A program made the position numbers and the translations under genes. Positions 23,274 to 33,713 of a stretch of DNA of 64,000 nt are shown here, in pieces. This DNA comes from Corella eumyota. Its lineage: Eukaryota; Chordata; Ascidiacea; Phlebobranchia; Corellidae. How positions within the stretch are numbered: position 1 is the stretch's first letter; each line of letters opens with the position of its first letter. The stretch is taken from assembly GCA_963082875.1 (NCBI GenBank), contig OY720101.1, forward strand, positions 9,362,001-9,426,000, given 5' to 3'. Below the pieces are notes generated by a model. The model was not told where the DNA came from. It searched no databases and was given only the letters and a program-made list of their open reading frames with translations.

Positions 23274-23473
23274 NNNNNNNNNNNNNNNNNNNNNNNNNNN
23301 NNNNNNNNNNNNNNNNNNNNNNNNNNNNNNNNNNNNNNNNNNNNNNNNNNNNNNNNNNNNNNNNNNNNNNNNNNNNNNNNNNNNNNNNNNNNNNNNNNNN
23401 NNNNNNNNNNNNNNNNNNNNNNNNNNNNNNNNNNNNNNNNNNNNNNNNNNNNNNNNNNNNNNNNNNNNNNNNN
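23274..23473. other. Assembly gap (200 N)
   Basis: Exactly 200 N inside the repeat unit, between the flank of Val 23030 and the 5' end of an Ala copy. The next Val gene comes 803 bp after the previous one rather than 1,010, so the gap length is arbitrary and at least one Ala gene is hidden. Confidence 0.99.
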
Positions 23474-23832
23474 CCTCACGACACACCCTTGCTGTAATGA
23501 TAACGCCAATCTATATTAACTTTTCAGGTACTAGTTTCCTCACAAAAATATTGTTGAAACTACTAAGGTATTGTAACCAAATACAGTAACGAATCCACCA
23601 TTATAATGTTTAGTTTAAAATTGTTATCTATTTCTGGTTGTGTTTACACCTTATTCACGTGCTTACACCTTTGCCGAGTCAAGTTACTTTATAGAAGTCC
23701 TTGTAGCCTAGGCCCATCTATCTCTTACACTTGTGCTGTATCAAGTGATTTGCCAGTTTAACGAGCAAAATTTAATCATTTTAATCATCTTCAATTTTAT
23801 TTAAGTCAAAAAATTTTAATTTTTCCAAAATG

Positions 23833-23905
23833 TAGTTCCGATGGGGTTTGAACCCATGACCTTTTGCGTGTAATGCAGACGTGATAACCACTACACTACG
23901 GAACT
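23833..23905 (-). pseudogene. tRNA-Val(TAC), anticodon arm damaged
   Basis: The loop is ATTACAC and the stem TCTGC/GCAAA has a 28:42 mismatch. Its partner at 4483 is intact. Confidence 0.65.
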
Positions 23906-24344
23906 CGATGTTCGTTAAATTCGTAGAAGCAAACTGCTTAATAATAGCACAACGTCTTCATCTCTATGCGTATAATTACGATTTGTCTGTATGTCTTTTG
24001 TATAATAAGTCGTATCAATATTTTATAGTTATTATCGCAAAAAATTTACATTTAACCGTCCACAAATTTGCATCAGTTGCATTTCAATCAAGTTAAGCCG
24101 ACAGATCACGTAATAAAAATAACGTTCTATGCTACAAAAACGTTTCTATGCTACAAAAAGCACGTAAATAAGGTGTAAACACAACCAGAAATAGATAACA
24201 ATTTTAAACTAAACATTATAACGGTGGATTCGTTACTGTATTTGGTTACAATACCTTAGTAGTTTCAACAATATTTTTGTGAGGAAACTAGTACCTGAAA
24301 AGTTAATATAGACAGGCGTTATTATTACAGCAAGGGTGTGTCGT

Positions 24345-24417
24345 GGGGGTCTAGCTCGCATGGTAGAGCGCGCGCTTAGCATACGCGAGGTACCGGGATC
24401 GAAGCCCGAATCCTCCA
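24345..24417 (+). pseudogene. tRNA-Ala(AGC), degenerate
   Basis: As 4995, with one extra T-loop change (ATCGAAG). Confidence 0.6.
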
Positions 24418-24926
24418 TGTTTTATTAAAAAATATCTAATATTTTTATGTATTTTTATTTTGTACAGTAAAAAATTGAAATACCTTGTTAAGTGTACTGA
24501 ATGTGTTTATAACGTTAATCTTTATCATTTTCCAGTTAGTTAGGTTTCTCACACAAATGATTGTAGACACTACTGAGATACTGTCATTAAATACCGTAAA
24601 AAATCAGCTATCTTGTTGTTTACGTTAAAGTTGTTATCTATTTCTAGTCACGTGTTTACACCTGTTGCCATGTTGAGTGGTTTTTTAAAAGTTTTTGTGG
24701 CATAGAACGTTATTTTTATTACGTGATTTGTCGGCTTAACTTGATTGAAATGCAACCGATGCAAATTTGTGAACGGTTAAATGTAAATTTTTTGCGATAA
24801 TAACTATAAAATATTGATACGACTTATTATACAAAAGACATACAGACAAATCGTAATTATACGCATAGAGATGAAGACGTTGTGGTATTATTAACCAGTT
24901 TGCTTCTACGAATTTAATGAACATCG

Positions 24927-24999
24927 AGTTCCGTAGTGTAGTGGTTATCACGTCTGCTTCACACGCAGAAGGTCATGGGTTCAAACCCCATCGGAACTA
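24927..24999 (+). tRNA. tRNA-Val(CAC)
   Basis: Intact cloverleaf with a TTTT terminator. Confidence 0.92.
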
Positions 25000-25354
25000 C
25001 ATTTTAGAAAAATTAAAATTTTTTGACTTAAATAAAATTGAAGATGATTAAAATGATTAAATTTTGCTCGTTAAACTGGCAAATCACTTGATACAGCACA
25101 AGTGTAAGAGATAGATGGACCTAGGCTACAAGGACTTCTATAAAGTAACTCGACTCGGCAAAGGTGTAAGCACGTGAATAAGGTGTAAACACAACCAGAA
25201 ATAGATAACAATTTTAAACTAAACATTATAACGGTGGATTCGTTACTGTATTTGGTTACAATACCTTAGTAATTTCAACAATATTTTTGTGAGGAAACTA
25301 GTACCTGAAAAGTTAATATAGATTGGCGTTATCATTACAGCAAGGGTGTGTCGT

Positions 25355-25427
25355 GGGAGTCTAGCTCACATGGTAGAGCGCGCGCTTAGCATACGCGAGG
25401 TACCGGGATCGATTCCCGGATCCTCCA
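25355..25427 (+). pseudogene. tRNA-Ala(AGC), degenerate
   Basis: Same variant as 6005. Confidence 0.6.
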
Positions 25428-25936
25428 TCTTTTATTAAAAAATATCTAATATTTTTATGTATTTTTATTTTGTACAGTAAAAAATTGAAATACCTTGTTA
25501 AGTGTACTGAATGTGTTTATAACGTTAATCTTTATCATTTTCCAGTTAATTAGGTTTCTCACACAAATGATTGTAGACACTACTAAGATACTGTCATTAA
25601 ATACCATAACAAATCAGCTATCTTGTTGTTTACGTTAAAGTTGTTATCTATTTCTAGTCACGTGTTTACACCTGTCGCCATGTTGAGTGTTTTTTTAAAA
25701 GTTTTTGTAGCATAGAACGTTATCTTTATTCCGTGATCTGTCGGCTTAACTTGATTGAAATGCAACCGATGCAAATTTGTGGACGGTTAAATGTAAATTT
25801 TTCGCGATAATAACTATAAAATATTGATACGCTTTATTATACAAATAACATGCAGACAAATCGTAATTATACGCATAGAGATGAAGACGTTGTGATATTA
25901 TTAACCAGTTTGCTTCTACGAATTTAATGAACATCG

Positions 25937-26009
25937 AGTTCCGTAGTGTAGTGGTTATCACGTCTGCTTCACACGCAGAAGGTCATGGGTTCAAACCCCA
26001 TCGGAACTA
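25937..26009 (+). tRNA. tRNA-Val(CAC), near terminator lost
   Basis: The tRNA body is intact. The adjacent terminator TATTTT of sister copies reads TATATT here, so the first T-run is about 20 nt further downstream. Confidence 0.88.
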
Positions 26010-26577
26010 TATATTAGAAAAATTAAAAATTTTTGACGTAAATAAAATTGAGGTTTTTTTATTTCTTTTTGTTTTTTTTTCTCATTTTTTTAGACCCCCA
26101 CGACAATACCGATCCATGATCCACGAATTCGATCCCCGACCTTTCTAATGTGACATAGACCATCCATGTTACCATGTTTTGGATCTTAAAATTTAGAAAT
26201 AATACGGCACTACACCAAGTATTTGCTTTGTTAGGTCGGCTTTTAAGGTTAATTACGGTCCTAATGTAATATTCTTCTTAAAGTTATATAAAACTGATAT
26301 TGTAATAAGTTAAAATATATAAAAGTTATTCGTTTTATATATTATTATATAAAAATTCAAATTTAATAAACAATTTATGAATAATTAATCTTTTATATAT
26401 TTAAATAAATTAACAGATCTTTTTCAGATCTTTAGTCTGACTCTCTCCCTTGTGTTATCGAAGCTGATGTTTTTTAACTAAATCTAGCGTTTTTGTATTT
26501 CCTTTTCTTTCTAATGCCAAGGACAATAAAGTTGTGTAAATCGCTTAAATATTGATGTTAAAAGTAAAAACAAAACA

Positions 26578-26598
26578 TGCCCCGACCCGGGATTGAAA

Positions 26599-26646
<48 letters not shown>

Positions 26647-26650
26647 AGGC
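26578..26650 (-). pseudogene. tRNA-Phe(GAA), B box hit
   Basis: As 7231 but G53 is T, breaking the T-stem pair next to the loop and the B-box GGTTC. Confidence 0.6.
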
Positions 26651-26894
26651 TCCTGTAAAAAAACATTGTCTCGCCTTCTTTATTAATTCTCTTTTTGGAT
26701 AAAAAAAAATTCTTATCTTTTCCAAAACATGGTAACATGGATGGTCTATGTCACATTAGAAAGGTCGGGGATCGAATTCGTGGATCATGGATCGGTATTG
26801 TCGTGGGGGTCTAAAAAAATGAGAAAAAAAAACAAAAAGAAATAAAAAAACCTCAATTTTATTTACGTCAAAAATTTTTAATTTTTCTAAAATG

Positions 26895-26967
26895 TAGTTC
26901 CGATGGGGTTTGAACCCATGACCTTCTGCGTGTAAAGCAGACGTGATAACCACTACACTACGGAACT
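26895..26967 (-). tRNA. tRNA-Val(TAC)
   Basis: Intact cloverleaf with loop TTTACAC and TTTT 3'. With 4483 it is one of the two undamaged TAC genes. Confidence 0.9.
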
Positions 26968-27475
26968 CGATGTTCGTTACATTCGTAGAAGCAAACTGGT
27001 TAATAACATCACAACGTCTTCATCTCTATGCGTATAATTACGATTTGTCTGTATGTCTTTTGTATAATAAGTCGTATCAATATTTTATAGTTATTATCGC
27101 AAAAAATTACATTTAACTGTCCACAAATTTGCATCGGTTGCATTTCAATCAAGTTAAGCCGACAGATCACGTAATAAAGATAACGTTCTATGCTACAAAA
27201 ACTTTTAAAAAACCACTTAACATGGCAACAGGTGTAAACACGTAACTAGAAATAGATAACAACTTTAACGTAAACAACAAGATAGCTGATTTTTTACGGT
27301 ATTTAATGACAGTATCTCAGTAGTGTCTACAATCATTTGTGTGAGAAACCTAAATAACTGGAAAATGATAAAGATTAACGTTATAAACACATTCAGTACA
27401 CTTAACAAGGTATTTCAATTTTTTACTGTACAAAATAAAAATACATAAAAATATTAGATCTTTTTTAATAAAAGA

Positions 27476-27548
27476 TGGAGGATTCGGGCATCGATCCCAG
27501 TACCTCGCGTATGCTAAGCGCGCGCTCTACCATGTGAGCTAGACCCCC
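27476..27548 (-). pseudogene. tRNA-Ala(AGC), degenerate
   Basis: The acceptor 5' strand is GGGGGTC, but 6:67, 7:66, 31:39 and 49:65 are mismatched. Confidence 0.6.
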
Positions 27549-27902
27549 ACGACAACCCTTGCTGTAATAATAACGCCAATCTATATTAACTTTTCAGGTA
27601 CTAGTTTCCTCACAAAAATATTGTTGAAACTACTAAGGTATTGTAACCAAATACAGTAACGAATCCACCGTTATAATGTTTAGTTTAAAATTGTTATCTA
27701 TTTCTGGTTGTGTTTACACCTTATTCACGTGGTTACACCTTTGCCGAGTCGAGTTACTTTATAGAAGTCTTTGTAGCCTAGGCCCATTTATCTCTTACAC
27801 TTGTACGGTATCAAGTGATCTGCCAGTTTAACGAGCAAAATTTAATTATTTTAATCATCTTCAATTTTAATTAAGTCAAAAATTTTTAATTTTTCTAAAA
27901 TA

Positions 27903-27957
27903 TAGTTCCGATGGGGTTTGAACCCATGACCTTCTGCGTGTGAAGCAGACGTGATAA
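27903..27957 (-). pseudogene. tRNA-Val(CAC), 5'-truncated
   Basis: The acceptor 3' strand, T arm and anticodon arm are intact. The homology stops inside the D arm and is followed by scrambled short copies of the anticodon-arm sequence up to about 28020. It marks the right edge of the young repeat block. Confidence 0.7.
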
Positions 27958-28431
27958 ACGTGTGATTCTGAAGCAAACGTGTAATTCTGCGTGTGAAGCA
28001 GTAATCTGCCAGTTTAACGAGATTAAAATGCCACTCTGAGAGTTTTTAGAATTTAATTTTTATTTATTTGAGATTGTATTTTTATAGTTAAAATTAGCAC
28101 CAAAAATTTAGTTCTGTTAGAGTTCGATCCACGACCCTTATATAGTGTGAAATAGACCGACCATGTCACCAGGTTTTGGATCTTAAAATTTGAAAATAAT
28201 ACGGCACTATACCAACTATTTGCGTTGTTAGGTCGGCTTTTAAGGTTAATTACGGTCCAAATGCAATAATCTTTTTAAAGGTAATTCGTTTTTTTATATT
28301 ATTTTATAAAAATTTAAATTTACTTAAACAATTTATGAATAATTATTCTTTTATATATTTAAATAACTTAACAGATCTTTTTCAGATCAATTTTTAGAAA
28401 AGGTAACAAGATTCTAGACAAAAACATAATA

Positions 28432-28502
28432 TGCACCGACCCGGGATTTAACCAGGACTTCAGATCTTCAGTCTGGCGCTCTCCCAACTGAGCTATCGAG
28501 GC
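28432..28502 (-). pseudogene. tRNA-Phe(GAA) relic
   Basis: Clear homology to the Phe family but 71 nt, with two deletions and B-box substitutions. First member of the older 1.77-kb duplication. Confidence 0.7.
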
Positions 28503-28632
28503 CCTTGATTAAGTAATGTCTTTCCTTCTTAATTAATTCCTTTTTTGAGTACAAAAACCAAAAAAAAATCCGAAATCAATCTTAGCGATAGACCCATGCA
28601 TTATTTGTGTAAGAAAATATTTTTAAAATGGA

Positions 28633-28706
28633 TGGCCAGTACGGGGATAGAACCCTCGACATTCGCATTATTAGCACGACGGTCTAACCAAGTGAGCTAA
28701 CCGGCC
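28633..28706 (-). pseudogene. tRNA-Ile(AAT) relic
   Basis: Loop CTAATAA is kept. The D stem (GCTC/GACC) and the T loop (TTCTATC) are changed. Confidence 0.7.
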
Positions 28707-28781
28707 AGACGACATCTAACCTATTTACAAGTTGTAAATAATTTGGATCGATTCCATTGTTACAGAAAAAATGATGATTCC

Positions 28782-28829
28782 ACTTTGTGCACGCAAGAGG
28801 CCATGGGTTTAAACTCCATCTAAAACTAG
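28782..28829 (+). pseudogene. tRNA-Val 3'-half relic
   Basis: Anticodon arm to acceptor 3' strand of a Val gene (GCACGCAAGAGGCCATGGG...). The 5' half is missing. Its duplicate lies at about 30552-30596. Confidence 0.5.
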
Positions 28830-28926
28830 ACCGTTTTTATCGCTATAATCACATGAAATTCACCTAACCAAAATCAACTTTAAAGTAGTTTTCCATATGT
28901 TGTTACTAAATGCAATGTTAATTAAA

Positions 28927-28999
28927 TGGGGTGTGGCTCACATGATAGAACGCGCACTTAGCATGCGCGAGATACCTGGATCGATTCCCGGGTCCTCCA
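28927..28999 (+). pseudogene. tRNA-Ala(AGC) relic
   Basis: Anticodon AGC and loop are kept. The acceptor begins TGGGGTG, so 1:72 and 7:66 no longer pair properly, and D and T stems carry changes. Confidence 0.65.
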
Positions 29000-29257
29000 A
29001 TAATTTTTTGCAAAAAATATCAAATTCCTTTTATGACATTTGGGACGTTTTTAAATCACCCCTAAAAACTTATTTAAAAAAGAAAATATTGAGCATAGTG
29101 CGCTATTATTTCTAACTGTCAGGTCCAAAACCCTATGACATGACCGGTCGTATATACCACACTGCATGTTTTTATAAGTTACACGTTTATTTATTGAAGA
29201 TTGTGTTTTTATTATTAAAGTTAGCAAAAAAATATAGTTTCGATGAGGCTCGCACAA

Positions 29258-29330
29258 ACACGTGATAGCTCACGTGGAAGGCCCGTGCTTAGCATGCGCG
29301 AGGTACAAGGTTCGATTCCCGGATTTTTAT
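29258..29330 (+). pseudogene. tRNA-Ala relic
   Basis: Recognisable from TAGCTCACGTGG through CTTAGCATGCGCGAGG to a canonical TTCGATTCC T loop. The acceptor stem is gone. Confidence 0.5.
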
Positions 29331-29400
29331 TATTTTAAGTTAAATATTACCTAATTTATAAAAAAAAGGCAACGTTCTAAAATTAAACTTTATAAAAATT

Positions 29401-29472
29401 TAGTTTTGATAGGGCCTAAACCACGACCTTCTGCGTGTTAGGCAGACGTAATAACCACTACACTACGAAACT
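29401..29472 (-). pseudogene. tRNA-Val(AAC) relic
   Basis: The anticodon loop is CTAACAC on an intact TCTGC/GCAGA stem. The T loop reads TTTAGGC and the acceptor has a mismatch. The anticodon shows a third Val isoacceptor once existed here. Confidence 0.65.
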
Positions 29473-29673
29473 AGCTGATTGGATACGTCAGTAAAACTAC
29501 ATGGAGCAACGTCGAATAATACTCTGAGACACACCTGTTGTTTATACAAAAAAAGATAGGTAAAAATAGTCATACGTGTAATTTCACCAAATTTCGTTGT
29601 AATTACTTCAAAAAATAGGCCATGTAGATATTATTTACGAGATTAATGCTGTTCAATATTAAACAATCAAAAT

Positions 29674-29746
29674 TATTTCCGATGGGGTTCGAAGCCATGA
29701 CCTTTTGCGTGTGAAGCAGACGTGATAACCACTACACTACAAAACT
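29674..29746 (-). pseudogene. tRNA-Val(CAC) relic
   Basis: D arm and T arm are largely intact. Acceptor 2:71 and anticodon 28:42 are mismatched. Confidence 0.6.
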
Positions 29747-30194
29747 GTTCAAAACTCAAACCATTCATGAAATAAAGTATATTACTTACTAAACACCAAT
29801 ATAGAAAAGGATGTAAAAATATCAAAATAAAATCAAGTTTAAGTTTCTGTACTGGAAATAATTTAAATATGTTAGTTATGTTCATCTTAAGTAGTAATAT
29901 TTATGCAGTGGATTTTTATAAACAAATTAAAAAAATAAACATAATAACGTATATATACGTAGCATAGTTTCATAAAGAAATGTATTTGCAATCGTGCCTA
30001 AATCTTAAAGATCTAACTAGCAAGCGTTCACATATCATTTTATGTTAAATCTAAATTTAAAAATCTAAAATTTTGTCTGTTCAATTTATTTTTAATGGAA
30101 AGCCTACCCCAGGCTTCCCATCCCTAATTAAGCAAAAAACTTACTACATGCAATGTTTAGAAAAGGTAACAAGATTCTAGACAAAAACATAATA

Positions 30195-30265
30195 TGCACC
30201 GACCCGGGATTTAACCAGGACTTCAGATCTTCAGTCTGACGCTCTCTCAACTGAGCTATCGAGGT
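30195..30265 (-). pseudogene. tRNA-Phe(GAA) relic
   Basis: Duplicate of 28432 with the same two deletions. Confidence 0.7.
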
Positions 30266-30397
30266 CCTTGATCCAGTAATGTCTTTCCTTCTTAATTAAT
30301 TCCTTTTTTGAGTACGAAAACCCAAAAAAATTTCCGAAATTAATTTTTAGCGGTAGATCCATGCGTTATTTGTGTAAGAAAATATTTTTAAAATAGT

Positions 30398-30471
30398 TGG
30401 CCAGTACGGGGATCGAACCCTCGACATTCGCGTTTTTAGCACGACGCTCTAACCAACTGAACTAACCGGCC
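30398..30471 (-). pseudogene. tRNA-Ile body with AAA anticodon
   Basis: The body follows the Ile genes (acceptor GGCCGGT/ACTGGCC, stem TCGTG/CGCGA), but the loop reads CTAAAAA, giving anticodon AAA (Phe codon UUU). Pair 50:64 is mismatched. It is otherwise better kept than its duplicate at 28633. Confidence 0.6.
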
Positions 30472-30697
30472 AGACGTCTTCTAACCTATTTACAAGTTGT
30501 AAATAATTTGGATCGATTCCAGTTTTACAGAAAAAATGACGATTCCACTTTCTGCACGCAAGAGGCCATGGGTTTAAACTCCATCCAAAACTAGACCGTT
30601 ATAAAAATTATCGCTATAATCACATCAAATTCACTTAACCAAAATCAACTTTAAAGTAGTTTTCCATATGTTGTTACTAAATGCAATGGTAATTAAA

Positions 30698-30770
30698 TGG
30701 GGTGTGGCTCACATGATAGAGCGCGCACTTAGCATGCGCGAGATACCGGGACCGATGCCCGGGTCCTGCA
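30698..30770 (+). pseudogene. tRNA-Ala(AGC) relic
   Basis: Duplicate of 28927. The acceptor is again TGGGGTG. Confidence 0.65.
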
Positions 30771-30936
30771 ATAATTTTTTGCAAAAAATATCAAATTCCT
30801 TTTATGACATTTGGGACGTTTTTAAATCACCCCTAAAAATTTATTTAAAAAAGAAAATATTGAGCATAATGCGCTCTTATTTCTAACTGTCAGGTCCAAA
30901 ACCCTATGACATGACCGGTCGTATATACCACACTGC

Positions 30937-31000
30937 AGCTCACGTGGAAGGCCCGTGCTTAGCATGGGCGAGGTACAAGGTTCGATTCCCAGATTTTTCA
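30937..31000 (+). pseudogene. tRNA-Ala relic, 5'-truncated
   Basis: Duplicate of 29258 lacking the acceptor 5' strand. Confidence 0.5.
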
Positions 31001-31088
31001 TTATTTTAAGTTAAATATTACCTAATTTATAAAAATAAACGGCAACGTTCTAAAAATAAACGTTCTAAAAATAAACTTTATAAAAATT

Positions 31089-31147
31089 TAGTTTTGATTG
31101 GGCCTAAACCACGACCTTCTGCGTGTTAGGCAGACGTTATAACCACG
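31089..31147 (-). pseudogene. tRNA-Val(AAC) relic, truncated
   Basis: Duplicate of 29401. It lacks the 5' acceptor strand and part of the D arm. Confidence 0.6.
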
Positions 31148-31330
31148 TCAGTAAAACTACATGAAGCAACGTCGAATAATACTCTGAGAAACCTGTTGTT
31201 TATACAAAAAAGATAGGTAAAAATAGTCATACGTGTAATTTCACCAAATTTCGCTGTTATTACTTTAAAAAATAGGCCATGTAGATATTATTTACGAGAT
31301 TAATGTTGTTCAATATTAAACAACTAAAAT

Positions 31331-31403
31331 TATTTCCGATGGGGTTCGAAGCCATGACCTTTTGCGTGTGAAGCAGACGTGATAACCAATACACTACAGA
31401 ACT
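31331..31403 (-). pseudogene. tRNA-Val(CAC) relic
   Basis: Duplicate of 29674, with anticodon CAC and mismatches in the acceptor and anticodon stems. It is the right end of the tRNA region. Confidence 0.6.
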
Positions 31404-32586
31404 ATTGAAAAGCAACCCTCCAAACCCTTAAACTTGTGAAATTCTTAAGTTTTTTAAATTAACTCAAATCATACGTGAAAAATATATTACTTAACTAAAC
31501 ACTAATATAAATAAGATATATAAAAATCAAAATAAAATCAAACTTACGTTTTTGTACTAAAATTAATTTAAAGAGATGGTTCGTTCGAAGAGTTTCTTTT
31601 TTAATTATGCTGTAATTTTTCCAACTTGCACGAGAATGCCACTTTTTTAAAAATTGGTCAAGTAATTTTTAGGATATCGGGATTTAAACCTAAATATTGT
31701 AAATAGGGAAAATCCCTACGCTCGCGAGTCACGTGACACACGTCATCGTCGTAAGATTATAGAGGAAAGCAGATAGAGAAATTTTCTTATTTTGTACTTT
31801 CTGAGCTGTTTGTTGTAATTTTTTTTAAAAAATTTGCAGACAGGGAGGTAGGGAAGCACTAAAAAAAGTCGAGGAGGGGCAAACCAGGAAAGTTTTTTGC
31901 AGTCATTTTTATTAAGCAGCGGAAGTTGTTAGTGCTAAATGGCATTAAAAAAGCTATGACAATTTCTGCTTTTTACTAAAAATGACAGCAAAATTCCTTT
32001 TTAAGGCCTCCCTTTTTAGCTCTTCCCTTATTTTAGGGCTTACACCCCCTCCTTGTCTTCCCTTTACCCCCTCCTTTTAGTATTGGAATAATTTGCCTTA
32101 ACTTTAAATGGTTTTAAAGTCATTAATACAACGTTAAAAAAAATATAAACAAGGTTTATTTAATAAATAAAATATAGTTAAAATTATATAAATATTTTTA
32201 ATAAAAACTTTATAAATACATAATGTTATGCATCAACTTTCATTAATAAGAATATTACAAAAATAAATAAATTAATTATTTTTAGCTTTGACACTAAACA
32301 AGAGGGTTTTGTCTTTCCCTCACAATTAGCTTTATCATAATTAAACAACAATTTCACAACATAATAAATTTAAAGTTTAACAATATCAATCTTCAAATTC
32401 TAATAAATAAATAAGAATTCGATTGAATTTACAAAAAAAAAACTAATTTTTTAGTTAAAGGCATTTTTAAGCAATTTTATTTATGTTTTTGTTTGCAAAA
32501 TAAAAAATAGACCTATGGGGCTTAAACCTATTTATTTTAGAATATAAAATTAAAAAAATTAAAACAATTATGGTACAACAATAAAA
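31404..32586. other. Gene-free stretch
   Basis: No open frame or tRNA is supported. Two facing stretches, purine-rich at about 31845-31885 and pyrimidine-rich at about 32005-32090, look weakly inverted. The right end (from about 32530, with AATAAA on the minus strand at 32536-32531) is probably the 3' UTR of the next gene. Confidence 0.4.
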
Positions 32587-33713
32587 TCATAATCCCGCTT
32601 TGACAAAACCAAAAAAATTGTTATAGCCCGATTCAAACCATGTAGAGGGAGGAGATTTAATTAACTTGTAGCTGCCATATGACAACAATAAAAATGCAAG
32701 ACCTGCGCCTAACATGGCTTCACGCTGTATTCTGATAAATACAGGATTGATTTTCATAAACTCTTCAATAATATTTCCCCTCACATTCTTGTGAGGAAAT
32801 GGGGTAGATGGCACTTCAACTTCAAGAAACTTACATAAAGGTTCCCATCCTTCTGCAACATTGTACACCAACAATTTGTCTTTAGGAGCATTCTGTATTG
32901 CAAAATTAGTTTTTACCCTACTATCTTCGATATTAAAGACATTATTGTTATTTAATCAAAGAACCACAAAACAACAGGAAAGGTTATTGTAACAATTGAA
33001 CACGGAAATGTAAACCATATTTACCTTAATGACATTAGCGCAGTGACGCCTGTACTTCATTTTAAGAACCATTTCATTAACTACAGGAGTTCCAAAGAGA
33101 CCAGGATCATTGTAATAGCCAAAAACTGTGGTCCCTTTATTAAATATAAAATGTTCGTTTAAATTTAACTAATTTTGATTGTAAACTATATTTGTATATA
33201 AATGAAAATTCTTACACGTAAGAACACCAAAATTTCTAAAGCTCCAAAACATCGGTGAAAAATAGTAATTTTAATTTAGGTGATTCATTGTGCAGAACTT
33301 GACGTTTCAAACTTTCATACCAAACCTCTTCATTTTTTCTTTGGGTAAGAATAATCTAAGGAGAAACAAATAACTAAGTAATCATTCTATAAAATGTAAA
33401 TGTGCTATTTAAGGTTAACTAAAAAAAAGTAAAATCAACCTAAATCATAACTGGTAATTACCTTGGAATCTGGAAATGCTTTATGTATTTCATCCCAGAA
33501 AAAACAACCAGGAACATCTGTCACTGCATCAACGTCTTTAAACATATTCCGAAAATCTTCAGTTGTTCCACCTGTTGTCAAAATTTTAGACCATTCGTTG
33601 TTATAATACTGAAAGTTTTCAGTGTAATCATACACATTAAGGTTGAGTTCGCGTAATGCGGTACACATAGATTTTGTGCCAGTTTTTGGAAAACCAGCAA
33701 CAATAACCTTCAT
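32587..33713 (-). CDS. Sulfotransferase-like P-loop protein
   Basis: Minus-strand gene with four coding exons: 33713-33462, 33355-33216, 33125-33025 and 32892-32587. The N-terminus MKVIVAGFPKTGTKSM holds a P-loop of the PKTGT type that binds the PAPS phosphosulfate in the Sulfotransfer_4-like family. Further on come the family-like segments VTDVPGCFFWDEI, FGYYNDPG, MKYRRHCANVIKNAPKDKL and VAEGWEPLCKFL. The last exon ends with a hydrophobic stretch (GAGLAFLLLSYGSYKLI) that may anchor the protein in a membrane. Exon 2 reads through only if one base of a five-T run (minus strand, 33262-33258) is not counted; then all junction phases agree and the length is 265 residues. This is either a sequencing error or a disabling frameshift. 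The sulfate acceptor is unknown. Confidence 0.82.

Larger units (their letters stand above)
23474..25359. repeat. Inverted repeat around 24,416
   Basis: The arms at about 23474-24140 and 24690-25359 pair Val 23833 with Val 24927, with an Ala copy in the spacer. It corresponds to the core of the inverted repeat at 2749-7390. Confidence 0.7.
23474..26720. repeat. Shifted copy (19,350 bp) of 4124-7370
   Basis: Val 4483, Ala 4995, Val 5577, Ala 6005 and Val 6587 recur at exactly 19,350 bp further (23833, 24345, 24927, 25355, 25937), and Phe 7231 recurs at 26578. Confidence 0.85.
25200..27700. repeat. Inverted repeat around 26,452
   Basis: The arms at about 25200-26185 and 26720-27700 pair Val 25937 with Val 26895 and Ala 25355 with Ala 27476. 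The spacer contains tRNA-Phe 26578. Confidence 0.7.
28432..31403. repeat. Old 1.77-kb tandem duplication of a tRNA set
   Basis: The order Phe(-), Ile(-), Val half(+), Ala(+), Ala relic(+), Val AAC(-), Val CAC(-) occurs twice (28432-29746 and 30195-31403) at an offset of about 1,763-1,771, with a truncated Val AAC in the second copy. Divergence is clearly higher than in the blocks to the left, so this event is older. Confidence 0.8.
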
